Shown piece by piece: positions 16,332 through 25,598 of a stretch of 38,059 bases of DNA. The notes under the pieces are model-generated. The model made no database searches. It was not told the origin of the DNA and saw only the letters and a program-made list of their open reading frames with translations. The stretch spans positions 1 through 38,059 of the forward strand of contig VBOL01000018.1 of NCBI GenBank assembly GCA_005887945.1, read 5' to 3'. A program made the position numbers and the translations under genes. Positions within the stretch are counted from its first letter, which is position 1. Every line of letters begins with the position of its first letter. The DNA comes from Nitrospirota bacterium (GTDB lineage: Bacteria; Nitrospirota; Nitrospiria; Nitrospirales; Nitrospiraceae).

Positions 16332-17414
16332 ATGGCTGACGCGGTAGCCGAACAGATTGCTGCGCTCAAAGACGAGGATTGGGCGATTCGCGAAGAGGCC
16401 GCCACCATGCTTGGCACGCTTCGAGATCCGAGGGCTGTGGCGCCGTTGGTCTCCGTGCTTCGTGACGGCGATCGCGCGGTTCGCGATGCGGCTATCGGCG
16501 CCCTCCTGGCCATCGGAGAGCCGGCTGTGACAACGCTGGGCGTCTGCCTTTCCGATCCGGTGCTCACGGTTCAGGAATTGGCCTCGTCTGTGTTGGCGAC
16601 CATTGCCGATGCGCGGGTGCTCGCGCCGCTCGTCAAGGCGCTCGCGAGCCCCGATTGGATTGTGCGGATGCATGCGGCCAAGGCGCTGGGTCGGATTCAA
16701 GATCCTGAAGCGGTGGCGCCGTTGGTGCCGCTGCTACAGGATAAGGTGAAAGCCGTACGTGAGGAGACGTCGACAGCCCTCGCGGCCATTGGGGAGGCGG
16801 CGTTGCCATCGCTGCTCGCTGCGCTGACCAATGCTGAATGGCTGGTACGGTTGCATGCGGTAGAAGCTTTAGGGAAAACAAGATCGCTGGAGGCTGTGGA
16901 CCCGCTCTTGTCGGTACTCTTCAACGATCGGGACAGGGCGGTTCGCGAGGATGCAGTCCGCGCACTCGGTCAGATTGGAGATGCGCGCGCCGTGGAGTGC
17001 CTCGTGACAGCAATGAAAGAGCCGGGGCTGCGGCCGCTGGCGGTAGAGGCACTGGGCCGGATCGGCGATCGTCGTGCGGTGCCGGTGCTGATCAACGTAC
17101 TTGAGGGAGTGGACCGACCGGAGGTCTCACGGCCGATCGATGGCTGTGGCGATCGTTGGGATGAAGAAATACTGACATTGGGGGCTGCCGTCAGAGCGTT
17201 GGGCGCGATCCGAGACGAGGCGGCCATACCTTCGCTCATGAAGGCGCTCCGCCACACGGTGGCGCGAGCGGAAGCCGCCGACGCTCTGACTCGATTCGGT
17301 TCCGCTGTGATCGCGCCATTGCTGGCCGTGCTGGCACGCGAGTCGGATGACAACATCCGTTACCATGTCAAAGACACGTTGGCCAAGGTCGGCTGGCGGT
17401 CGGGTCGCATCTAG
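16332..17414 (+). CDS. HEAT-repeat protein 2
   Basis: HEAT modules ('DEDWAIREEAATMLGTLRDPRAVAPLVSVLRDGD'). Confidence 0.92.
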   Translation: MADAVAEQIAALKDEDWAIREEAATMLGTLRDPRAVAPLVSVLRDGDRAVRDAAIGALLAIGEPAVTTLGVCLSDPVLTVQELASSVLATIADARVLAPLVKALASPDWIVRMHAAKALGRIQDPEAVAPLVPLLQDKVKAVREETSTALAAIGEAALPSLLAALTNAEWLVRLHAVEALGKTRSLEAVDPLLSVLFNDRDRAVREDAVRALGQIGDARAVECLVTAMKEPGLRPLAVEALGRIGDRRAVPVLINVLEGVDRPEVSRPIDGCGDRWDEEILTLGAAVRALGAIRDEAAIPSLMKALRHTVARAEAADALTRFGSAVIAPLLAVLARESDDNIRYHVKDTLAKVGWRSGRI

Positions 17415-17512
17415 TGATGCCAGTGCTCAATTTTGAATGTTAAATTTTGAATTTATAACTCAGCACACAGGACATAGGACTTAGCACTCATTGCGTGCCA
17501 GGTCGTAGCGCC

Positions 17513-18613
17513 ATGCCCAAAGAAACGATTGAAACGCTGGTTTCTGATCTCGTCCACGAAGAGGACTGGCGACGGATGCGGGCGACAGCAGCCTGCCTGT
17601 CAGGCGGGCCCCGCGCAGTCCAGGCGCTGGTGCAGGCGTTGGAGACTGGCTCGCCAGCGTTAAAAGCCGAGGCCGCGGCCATGCTGGCGCGCGTGAACGA
17701 TCCTCAGGCCGGCGTGCCGCTGGTCGGCTTACTCCGCGATGAGGATGAGGCTGTCCGCAAGGCCGGCGCGTCAGCCTTGGAACACATGGCGGGGGTGCTT
17801 GACGAGACGACTGCAGCGGCGCTGGCCTCGCTGCTCTATGCCTCGAAGGACGAAGGGATTCGCCTGACGGCCTCGCAGTTGTTGGGAGTCATTCCGAATG
17901 CGATCGCGCCACTCTGCGAGATGTTGACCCATCAGGACCCAGAGGCACAGATCATGGCCGCGAAAATGCTGGAACATCTGCTCGATCCCCGTTCAGCGGA
18001 CGCGTTCATCAATGCGATGGGGCAGCCAGCCGTTCGCGATATTGCCGTGCGGACGCTCAAGAAGTTGAGCGCGATTCGTGAACGCATCGACGAGGTTTTT
18101 GACGCGCTTCGCGCGATTGAGGAGTTGAGCGAACGGGAAGAGGCTCGCATGAGCACCGTGATTAATCTTTTAGCCATCGGGCGTCCGAGCGTGGAGATTT
18201 TGATCGAGTATCTGGAAGATGACGATTGGCTGGTCCGTGAAGCCGCCGCCGACTTGCTGGGGAAGATCGGCGATGTCCGCTCGGTCGAGCCCTTGATGCA
18301 GCGGCTGCGGGTCGATAAAGATACGGGCGTGAAGGAACTGGCGATGAAATCATTGGGTTTGATCGGCGATGCCAGGCCTGCCCAACTCTATATCGAGGCC
18401 ATTCCCATTCGGCCCCTGCGGGTCCATGCCATGGAAGCCTTGGCCAAAGTGAAAGATGTGGATGTGTTGCGGCCGTATAAGGAGCTGTTCGATCGGTTGA
18501 GGACGGACCGAGACGGCCTGGTCGCGTATAATTCCGGGTTGATCGCCGACAAACTGGAAGCGCTCGACGGGACGCCTGTCGGGAGTCAGGGAGGGCAGGA
18601 CGACGATGAGTGA
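17513..18613 (+). CDS. HEAT-repeat protein 3
   Basis: HEAT modules ('DDDWLVREAAADLLGKIGDVRSVEPLMQRLRVDKD'); divergent middle. Confidence 0.9.
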   Translation: MPKETIETLVSDLVHEEDWRRMRATAACLSGGPRAVQALVQALETGSPALKAEAAAMLARVNDPQAGVPLVGLLRDEDEAVRKAGASALEHMAGVLDETTAAALASLLYASKDEGIRLTASQLLGVIPNAIAPLCEMLTHQDPEAQIMAAKMLEHLLDPRSADAFINAMGQPAVRDIAVRTLKKLSAIRERIDEVFDALRAIEELSEREEARMSTVINLLAIGRPSVEILIEYLEDDDWLVREAAADLLGKIGDVRSVEPLMQRLRVDKDTGVKELAMKSLGLIGDARPAQLYIEAIPIRPLRVHAMEALAKVKDVDVLRPYKELFDRLRTDRDGLVAYNSGLIADKLEALDGTPVGSQGGQDDDE

Positions 18614-19370
18614 CGATGTGCGGACTGAACGGATCGAACAATTGATCGGGGCCCTTCGGGACGACAATGAAGCGCTCCGCGATCATGCGATTGCCAGTTT
18701 GAGTCAAGTGGGCGAGGACGCGGTGGGACCGCTGATCGGGCTCATGGCGGACGAAGATGTGCTGATTCGGGAAGCGGCGACCAGCGCCATCGTGCGGATC
18801 GGTCCATCCGTCGTCGATCCGTTGATCGAGGCGTTGGAGGACGATGAATGGGCGATTCGCGAGCAGGCGGCGTCGGGATTGGGGAAGCTGAAGGACCCTC
18901 GAGGAGTCGATCCCCTCGTGAAGGCGCTCAAGGACAAAGATGGCGCGGTGCGGACCGCCGCCGTGTGGGCGCTTGAGCGTGTCGGCGATGCGCGCGCGGT
19001 GCCTGGGTTGGTCGAGGCGCTGACCGATAATACGGTACGTGAGGACGTGGCGCGTGTGCTGAAAAAGATCGGCGATGCGCGAGCCGTGGACGCTTTGATC
19101 GACGGGCTGCTTGGCAATAATTGGATGGTACGGCGCCATGCGGCCGAAGCCTTGGGCAAGATCGGCGATGCCCGCGGAGTGGACCCGTTGATCGAATCGC
19201 TCAAGGATGAAGACTGGCTCGTGCGGCGGAATGCCGCCGAATCGCTCGCGCGGCTCGGGGCGAAGCAGGCCATCGCCCCCTTACTTCCGCTGCTTGAAGA
19301 TGAGCATACGATGGTGCAGGAAACGGTAGAGGGTGTGTTGGCGAGTCTCGGATGGAACGCGATGCCATAA
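18606..19370 (+). CDS. HEAT-repeat protein 4
   Basis: Regular HEAT modules; start overlaps the stop of protein 3 by 8 bp. Confidence 0.93.
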   Translation: MSDDVRTERIEQLIGALRDDNEALRDHAIASLSQVGEDAVGPLIGLMADEDVLIREAATSAIVRIGPSVVDPLIEALEDDEWAIREQAASGLGKLKDPRGVDPLVKALKDKDGAVRTAAVWALERVGDARAVPGLVEALTDNTVREDVARVLKKIGDARAVDALIDGLLGNNWMVRRHAAEALGKIGDARGVDPLIESLKDEDWLVRRNAAESLARLGAKQAIAPLLPLLEDEHTMVQETVEGVLASLGWNAMP

Positions 19371-19399
19371 TTTTTATTTCGACATAAAGGATATACATC

Positions 19400-20110
19400 A
19401 TGGCGGATGAAGCTCCTCCAAAGCTTATTCAGATCGGTCCGAAGGGCGGCGCGAAGAAGGACGGATTCAATCTCGTCACAGAACGAGTCGTCGCGATAAA
19501 CCCTGAGGCGAAACAGCTTGAAGTCGAACTGTTAGCCTACGACGGTAAGACGGTCGTGCTGGACGTTGATGACAAGGCGCTTGAAGAGCTGAAGCAGCTC
19601 AAGGTAGGGGACGGCGCCACCATCCGCGTCGTCGAAGAAGGCGGGCGACGGATCGCTAAAAGCTTTCGGATTCGTGCAAAGGATCCCAATGCGGCGCGAG
19701 CCGACGCGATGCTCTTGGATCTCAAGGATAGCCATTGGCTCAATCGAAAGTATGCGGCTGAAGTGCTGGGTGAGCTGAAAGAAGTTCGCGCCGTGCGGCC
19801 GTTGGTCGATGCGTTGGCGGATGAAGTCGGCGACGTCCGGCAGCGCGCCTATGATTCATTGATCAAGATCGGCGGGCCGGCGGTGTCATCACTCGTGCCT
19901 TTGCTGGTCTCGGAAGAAGATGAGATCAGACAATCCGTGACGGAAATCATCCGTAAAATCGGGAAGCCTGCCGTCGAGCCGTTGGCCACGGCGCTCGCCG
20001 AGGCCGACGACCGTCTGAAGACGCGGGTGATGAAGGTGTTGGACCGGATGGGCTACAAGCCGAAAGTCCATGATGAGGCCAAGGCCGTCGAGGCGCCGCG
20101 ACTCACGTAA
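19400..20110 (+). CDS. HEAT-repeat protein 5 with distinct N-terminal beta-rich domain
   Basis: N-term 'VVAINPEAKQLEVELLAYDGKTVVLDVDDKALEELKQLKVGDGATIRVVEEGGRRIAKSFRI', then HEAT modules. Confidence 0.9.
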   Translation: MADEAPPKLIQIGPKGGAKKDGFNLVTERVVAINPEAKQLEVELLAYDGKTVVLDVDDKALEELKQLKVGDGATIRVVEEGGRRIAKSFRIRAKDPNAARADAMLLDLKDSHWLNRKYAAEVLGELKEVRAVRPLVDALADEVGDVRQRAYDSLIKIGGPAVSSLVPLLVSEEDEIRQSVTEIIRKIGKPAVEPLATALAEADDRLKTRVMKVLDRMGYKPKVHDEAKAVEAPRLT

Positions 20111-20118
20111 TGCCGCTG

Positions 20119-21444
20119 TTACGTGGCCTGGGAGGGAGCTTTACTCGGTCTCCCGACCGAAATATGACGGAAGCCAAAGCCCGCGACCCGGTCGGGCTCA
20201 TAGACATTGCGCAAGTCGAAGAAGATGGGGTGGCGCAATGCGGTCTTTAGTCTGTCGAAATCAAGGGTCCGAAACTGGTTCCATTCGGTCATGAGAATTA
20301 ACGCGTCTGCTCCCTGTGCCGCCTCATAGGCGTCTTTGCAGGGAACAAGGCCCGAAACTGTCTGACAGGCTTCCTCGAGCGCAGCGGGATCGTAGGCGCG
20401 AACCGTGGCGCCCTGTTTCATGAGTTCCTGCGTGATGGTCAAGGCCGGCGCATCCCGTAGGTCGTTCGTATTGGGCTTGAAGGACAGGCCCAACATCGCG
20501 AACGTCTTTCCCTTGAGTCCCCCGACCGAACCCTTGATCTTTTCAACCATCCGGGCGCGTTGCTGTTCGTTGACGAGGGCTGCGGCGCTTGCGATCTGCA
20601 TGGGATAGCCGACTCGATCCCCCGTCTGCACGAGAGCGGCCAGATCTTTCGGGAAGCACGATCCACCGAACCCCGGTCCTGCATGGAGAAACTTCGACCC
20701 AATCCGGTTATCAAGCCCCATCCCTTTCGCGACCATCTGTACGTCGGCGCCCACCCGTTCGCAGACTGTCGCGATCTCGTTGATGAACGAAATTTTGGTG
20801 GCGAGGAAGGCGTTGGAGGCGTACTTGATCATCTCGGCAGTCGGGATGTCAGTCACGACGAACGGAGTTTCGATGAGGTACAGCGGACGATAGAGATCTT
20901 TAATGATCGCAATCGCCTGCTCGCTGTCTGCGCCGATGACGACCCGGTTCGGTCGCATGAAGTCTTCAATGGCGGACCCTTCGCGGAGAAACTCCGGGTT
21001 GGAGACAATATCAAACCGGAATTTGCCTGATTGATTGGCGTTGATCACTTCGCGCAACTTTTCCCCGGTTCCCACTGGGACGGTCGACTTGGTGACGATG
21101 ACTTTGTACCCGGTCATGGCCCTGGCAATGCCGCGGCCGACTTCTTCTACGTACGAGAGATCGGCTGATCCATCCGGTCGCGGTGGGGTTCCAACCGCGA
21201 TGAAGATAACGAGGGCTTTGTCAACGGCTTTGGCGATGTCGGCGGTAAAGCTGATCCGGTTCTCTCGAATTCCTTTGGCGACGAGCTCCGTGATCCCCGG
21301 CTCATAGAAAGGCACATCGCCCTTCTCAAGCCTAGCGATCCGTTTGGCATCGGTATCCATGCAGGTCACGTAGACACCAAACTCCGAAAAACAGGCTCCT
21401 GTTACCAATCCGACATAACCGGTTCCAATTACACTGATATGCAT
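20119..21444 (-). CDS. ugd: UDP-glucose/GDP-mannose dehydrogenase family (UDP-glucose 6-dehydrogenase)
   Basis: 'MHISVIGTGYVGLVTGACFSEFG', 'SNPEFLREGSAIEDFMRPNRVVIG', 'HAGPGFGGSCFPKDLAAL'. Confidence 0.95.
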   Translation of the reverse strand: MHISVIGTGYVGLVTGACFSEFGVYVTCMDTDAKRIARLEKGDVPFYEPGITELVAKGIRENRISFTADIAKAVDKALVIFIAVGTPPRPDGSADLSYVEEVGRGIARAMTGYKVIVTKSTVPVGTGEKLREVINANQSGKFRFDIVSNPEFLREGSAIEDFMRPNRVVIGADSEQAIAIIKDLYRPLYLIETPFVVTDIPTAEMIKYASNAFLATKISFINEIATVCERVGADVQMVAKGMGLDNRIGSKFLHAGPGFGGSCFPKDLAALVQTGDRVGYPMQIASAAALVNEQQRARMVEKIKGSVGGLKGKTFAMLGLSFKPNTNDLRDAPALTITQELMKQGATVRAYDPAALEEACQTVSGLVPCKDAYEAAQGADALILMTEWNQFRTLDFDRLKTALRHPIFFDLRNVYEPDRVAGFGFRHISVGRPSKAPSQAT

Positions 21445-21610
21445 GGGTTGCTGTCCTCCTGTAACAAGAACGAACTGGCCGAGTATAACAACGGTACCGG
21501 GGGCGAGCAACGAAGTTATGGAAAGTTGCTTTCGTTGGGGAGAGCTGCTCGTTGACAGGTGTACGAGGGCTGAGTACTATTTGATCCCTCCATCGGACGG
21601 ATCCTGTCGT

Positions 21611-22021
21611 ATGGCGATTCAGAGCGGAGCTCTTCAGCGACCTCTCGCCGTGATGATGTGCCGGACCTTGCGCACGATCAGTCCGGACGCGACGCTGTTG
21701 GAGGCGGCCCGGCTGATGCGTGACGCGAAGGTCGGCGCATTGCTGGTGCACGAGGCCGGCCACTACAGTGGCCTAGTCAGCGAATCGGACTTGGTTCGCA
21801 AGGGGATGGCCGAATCGCGTCCGGCACAAGAGACGTTGGTCCGTGCCGTTATGAGTAGCCCGCTATTGTCGATCGATAGTGCGAGCTCGGCTCACGAGGC
21901 GAGTGAGAAAATGGCGGAACATGGGATTCGGCATCTGGCGGTCTCCGATGAGGGGCAGATCGTCGGGATCATCTCCGTCCGCGATCTCTTACGCTACTTC
22001 AAAAACTGGGGCGGTCTGTGA
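21611..22021 (+). CDS. tandem CBS-domain protein
   Basis: 'VMMCRTLRTISPDATLLEAARLMRDAKVGALLVHE', 'VMSSPLLSIDSASSAHEASEKMAEHGIRHLAVSDEGQIVGIISVRDLL'. Confidence 0.9.
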   Translation: MAIQSGALQRPLAVMMCRTLRTISPDATLLEAARLMRDAKVGALLVHEAGHYSGLVSESDLVRKGMAESRPAQETLVRAVMSSPLLSIDSASSAHEASEKMAEHGIRHLAVSDEGQIVGIISVRDLLRYFKNWGGL

Positions 22022-22079
22022 TCGTGTGGGCTCGTGAGGCAGCGCCGGATCGTCTCCCTACCCTCTGTGATGTTTCCAC

Positions 22080-23651
22080 ATGAGTTTTGTGAACCGGCCG
22101 ACTCATACCCCTCGATGGTTTCTTCTGATAACGGCGCTGGCGACTGGTGCGGTAGTCATGGCGCTCGAAATTTTAGGAAGCCGGCTCTTGGCTCCCGTCT
22201 TCGGGAACTCACTGTTTGTCTGGGGCGCATTGATCGGAGTGATTCTTGCCGCCATGAGTAGCGGGTATGCCTTTGGCGGCTGGGTCTCCGACCGGTACCC
22301 CTGCCCGCAGGTGCTGGCCGGTCTACTGTTGTTCTCCGGAGCCTGGACGTTTCTTACCGCGTGGCTCGGCCAGCCGGTGCTCTTTAAAGTGGCGGCGGCG
22401 GTTGAGGACCCTCGGTGGGGGCCCTGTGTCGCGGCGGCGCTGCTCTTGGGCCCGCCGGCCTTTGGTCTGAGCGGCGTGCTGCCGGCCATGTTGCGATTGG
22501 CCGTGTCGGACCTTGAGTATTTCGGCCGGCATACCGGTCGGATGATCGCGCTCTCGACCATGGGAAGCTTGGCGGGAACGTGGGGGACGGCGTTTTTCTT
22601 TCTGTCCTGGATCGGCAGCCAGGCGCTTATTGCGTGGCTCGCCGCCATTCAAGCGGGGCTTGGTCTGTGGTGGTTGATCGGGGGGACGACCGTACGACCG
22701 TTGGTGATCGGAATGTTCTTCCTAGGCGTTGGAGGGTTGGGGGCCGGTGCCTGGTCCCCGATCCAGATGTTGAAAGCGCCGGTCTATCAGGAAGACAGCC
22801 CGTACCAACAAGTACGAATTCGCGATGACGATCTTTTTCGCTACCTTGTCTTGGACCGGACCTTCCACGCGGTCATGTGGAAGGCGGATCCTATCACCCT
22901 GTTTCTACCCTATAGTCAACTGATGGTCGCATCACTGGCTTTGGTGCCCGAACCGAAACGAGGCCTGATCCTAGGTCACGGAGGCGGATCGCTGGCGAAG
23001 TGGCTCGCCCATCGATGGCCTGAACTCGAGCTGGACGTGGTTGAGTTCGATCCCGCGGTCGTCCGCATGGCCGAAGAATATTTCTCCTATCAGCCGCCTC
23101 CCCAGCATCATGTGCACGTTCGGGATGCCCGGGCCTTTCTGAATTCCACAAAGCGGACGTACGACCTCATTTGGGTCGATGCGTTTGCCCGACACATGAT
23201 CCCGTTTCACCTGACCACGGTGGAGTTCTTCGAAGAGTTGCGCGCCCATCTTGTGCCGAAAGGTATCCTGGCGCTGAATTTGGCCTCGTCGGGCGAGGGC
23301 GGAGATCTGTTGCGGGCCAATGCGGTCGTGCAGACGATGAGACGGTCGTTTCCCAACGTCGAGTCCTTTGCGGTCAAGGGACCATGGAAGTCTGCTCAAG
23401 CGCGATCGGAAAATCTGATTTTTTTTGCCGGTGCACCACTCGAACAGCACACGCTTGCCACTTTTGTGGTTAATGTGAACCGATTGGTTGAGCAACAGCG
23501 CCTTCCATCCGAGGCCATTGCCTTGCTGGGTACCCATCGCACGCAACCCTGGGATGCAGGTGTCGTGTTAACTGACAACTATGCGCCGTATGATCTCTTG
23601 ATCGGGTCCACAGTCCAAGATATGCAGCCTGAGGCGGAGAGTGCACACTAA
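22080..23651 (+). CDS. fused MFS-type membrane domain / spermidine synthase-like methyltransferase-fold protein
   Basis: N-terminal TM helices 'ALEILGSRLLAPVFGNSLFVWGALIGVILAAMSSGY'; C-terminal 'LILGHGGGSLAKWLAHRWPELELDVVEFDPAVVRMAEEYF...HVRDARAFL'. Confidence 0.88.
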   Translation: MSFVNRPTHTPRWFLLITALATGAVVMALEILGSRLLAPVFGNSLFVWGALIGVILAAMSSGYAFGGWVSDRYPCPQVLAGLLLFSGAWTFLTAWLGQPVLFKVAAAVEDPRWGPCVAAALLLGPPAFGLSGVLPAMLRLAVSDLEYFGRHTGRMIALSTMGSLAGTWGTAFFFLSWIGSQALIAWLAAIQAGLGLWWLIGGTTVRPLVIGMFFLGVGGLGAGAWSPIQMLKAPVYQEDSPYQQVRIRDDDLFRYLVLDRTFHAVMWKADPITLFLPYSQLMVASLALVPEPKRGLILGHGGGSLAKWLAHRWPELELDVVEFDPAVVRMAEEYFSYQPPPQHHVHVRDARAFLNSTKRTYDLIWVDAFARHMIPFHLTTVEFFEELRAHLVPKGILALNLASSGEGGDLLRANAVVQTMRRSFPNVESFAVKGPWKSAQARSENLIFFAGAPLEQHTLATFVVNVNRLVEQQRLPSEAIALLGTHRTQPWDAGVVLTDNYAPYDLLIGSTVQDMQPEAESAH

Positions 23652-23915
23652 GTCATTGAAATAATTGTGACCAGCTTGTTGACGCGAGCGTGTGTGTTGA
23701 AAGTGGACCCCAGAAAAGAGTTAGATTAACGTTCTTGCTTCCGTTTTCGTCGCGGTGCTATCTATAAGGTTACCCTTGAATAGAATACATGCTGTTACGA
23801 CATGATGGCCAGACGCAGGGAAGTAGGAGCCTAGCACGGTCATGGCTAGGTGGGCTTGGCGGTAGTTATTTACCAACCTAATTACATCTCTTCTTCTTTC
23901 TTAAGGAGGTAAGTC

Positions 23916-24395
23916 ATGGGCAAGACGATGTTGGGGGCCTTCTTCGGTCTCGTGATGGTCGGGGCTGGGGCATCGGCAGCGTTTGCACTTCAGGCAGGCG
24001 GAGTCGAAATCGGGGATTTGGAGACTGGCTCCGTTGTGGGTCAGTCGTTCAAGGAGCTGGATGTCGATGCCCAGTTGTTCGCGATCGAGATTGGAAACTT
24101 AAAGACGTGGTATCCACCCGTCACGATCATCGATTTCAAAGTTCGGCCTGGTCGTCCTGTCCTGCTCAAGGTGACGAACAATGCCACTGCTGACCATGGT
24201 TTTGAGATGACCGACGCGACGAATGCTGGGGCTCCGACCGTGATGAAGGCCCAAGTTGTGTTGAAGCCTGGCGAAACCAAGTATATCGGGATTCCGACCA
24301 GCGACATGTTCTACGCCACTCAGGGGAATACGCTGACCTATCGCTGTCACCTGCATCCGGGGCATGTCGGCGGCAAAATTCTTATGCTCAAATAA
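23916..24395 (+). CDS. secreted cupredoxin-like copper protein
   Basis: Signal peptide; 'FKVRPGRPVLLKVTNNATADHGFEM', C-terminal Cu-ligand loop 'YRCHLHPGHVGGKILML'; strong SD AAGGAGG. Confidence 0.85.
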   Translation: MGKTMLGAFFGLVMVGAGASAAFALQAGGVEIGDLETGSVVGQSFKELDVDAQLFAIEIGNLKTWYPPVTIIDFKVRPGRPVLLKVTNNATADHGFEMTDATNAGAPTVMKAQVVLKPGETKYIGIPTSDMFYATQGNTLTYRCHLHPGHVGGKILMLK

Positions 24396-24417
24396 TAGTC
24401 CTTGGCAGATGTGAGTG

Positions 24418-24463
24418 ACCATCGCTCTCTCCGCGACACCCCGGAGCGGGCGGTGGTTTTTTT
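24418..24463 (+). terminator. rho-independent terminator
   Basis: ACCATCGCTCTCTC ... GAGCGGGCGGTGGT (with G-U pairs) followed by a T-run. Confidence 0.7.
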
Positions 24464-24501
24464 AAGCAATGGACAATGGATTGGGGGGCGAAGAACTGCG
24501 C

Positions 24502-24831
24502 TTATACCTCTTCTTCGGCTCCGCAGTCAGCTCCTGGCTCGAGCGGAATACGCTGGACTCCTCTGAGCTCTCCTGCCACGAGCAGCAGCAAGAAATGGCT
24601 CAAGGTGGGTTCCGTTGCACGCCGTTTGTTCATATTGGTGTGCACGTTCACAATCATTTCATTCCCCACGGAGTTTCGTTGATCCCCAATATAGTGACCG
24701 ACTGCGTTGGGGAACTGTCGAACGACAAATGTTTCCATGATGGTCCCCACGTTGCCGGTACTGGCCTGCGCTAGCATAGGCATTGTGAGGACTCCACAGA
24801 GCGCGCCCGTGATGATCCATTGATGCCGCAT
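24502..24831 (-). CDS. small secreted hypothetical protein
   Basis: Signal peptide 'MRHQWIITGALCGVLTMPMLAQAS'. Confidence 0.55.
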   Translation of the reverse strand: MRHQWIITGALCGVLTMPMLAQASTGNVGTIMETFVVRQFPNAVGHYIGDQRNSVGNEMIVNVHTNMNKRRATEPTLSHFLLLLVAGELRGVQRIPLEPGADCGAEEEV

Positions 24832-24987
24832 GTCTCACATCCATGGGGAAGGGCGAGAAAACACGGGTGGCTCCATCGAGAAAGTAGAGAGCCGGCTGGT
24901 CGTTCCACATGTCACAACTAACCCAATTCCTGACAGGGGGAGAAATCTAGGTAGGAAGGGCCGTTACGGAAGTGACGCTAGAGGCAA

Positions 24988-25023
24988 GAAGGCCCTGCTT
25001 CTCACGAGAAAAGCAGGGCCTTC
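24988..25023. terminator. hairpin, likely terminator of the minus-strand ferredoxin gene
   Basis: Perfect 13-bp stem GAAGGCCCTGCTT / AAGCAGGGCCTTC. Confidence 0.6.
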
Positions 25024-25044
25024 ATTGTTGAACATGAGCGATGA

Positions 25045-25392
25045 TTAATTGCGCACGCCGCTCCAGACTTTCGCCGGATCAATCGCCTTATCCGGATTGA
25101 GCGTCTTCGCCCTCTCGAGCAGGACTTCCATCGATTCCGGATACGCCGGGTCCGAAATGCAGCAATTATCGACCGGGCAGACGGCGGCGCACTGCGGTTC
25201 GTCGAAGTGTCCGACGCACTCGGTGCAGCGGTCGTGCGTAATCACATAAATACTATCCCCGACTCCTTGGCCATCGCCCACATGATTGCCCTTCGTTTCC
25301 GCGTCGCTGCGAGTTTCAAAAATCGCCTCGTTCGGACATTCGGGCAGGCAGGCTCCACAGGAGATACATTCATCGGTAATCAGCAACGCCAT
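25045..25392 (-). CDS. 2[4Fe-4S] ferredoxin
   Basis: 'MALLITDECISCGACLPECPNEAI', 'CTECVGHFDEPQCAAVCPVDNC'. Confidence 0.93.
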   Translation of the reverse strand: MALLITDECISCGACLPECPNEAIFETRSDAETKGNHVGDGQGVGDSIYVITHDRCTECVGHFDEPQCAAVCPVDNCCISDPAYPESMEVLLERAKTLNPDKAIDPAKVWSGVRN

Positions 25393-25598
25393 GACCCTCG
25401 CCTCCTTCTCACTACGATTGAGACACACACGGTTGACAAGTTCACCCCGTCACGACCATTATGCGTGCCGCGACGCGAACGCCATTCTAGTCTGCCGCTC
25501 TTTTCCAAGTCAACAGAACGGCACTTGCTCAGAAGGCCTAGATTCCCTGTATAGATGGGCCTTTGGGCCCAGGAAATCGTGACGAGTCGTGACAGGGA

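Noticed and set aside
18162-19139. 325-aa minus-strand ORF opposite HEAT genes 3 and 4
   Set aside because: Antisense shadow of repetitive high-GC HEAT coding sequence.
14737-20110. HEAT array as phycobilisome lyases
   Set aside because: Modules resemble the PBS-lyase HEAT profile, but no phycobiliprotein genes are nearby; the match is to the repeat type, not the function.
23690-23730. 'gaaagtggaccccagaaaag' as an insertion-sequence end
   Set aside because: Resembles some IS termini, but there is no matching inverted end or transposase fragment nearby.
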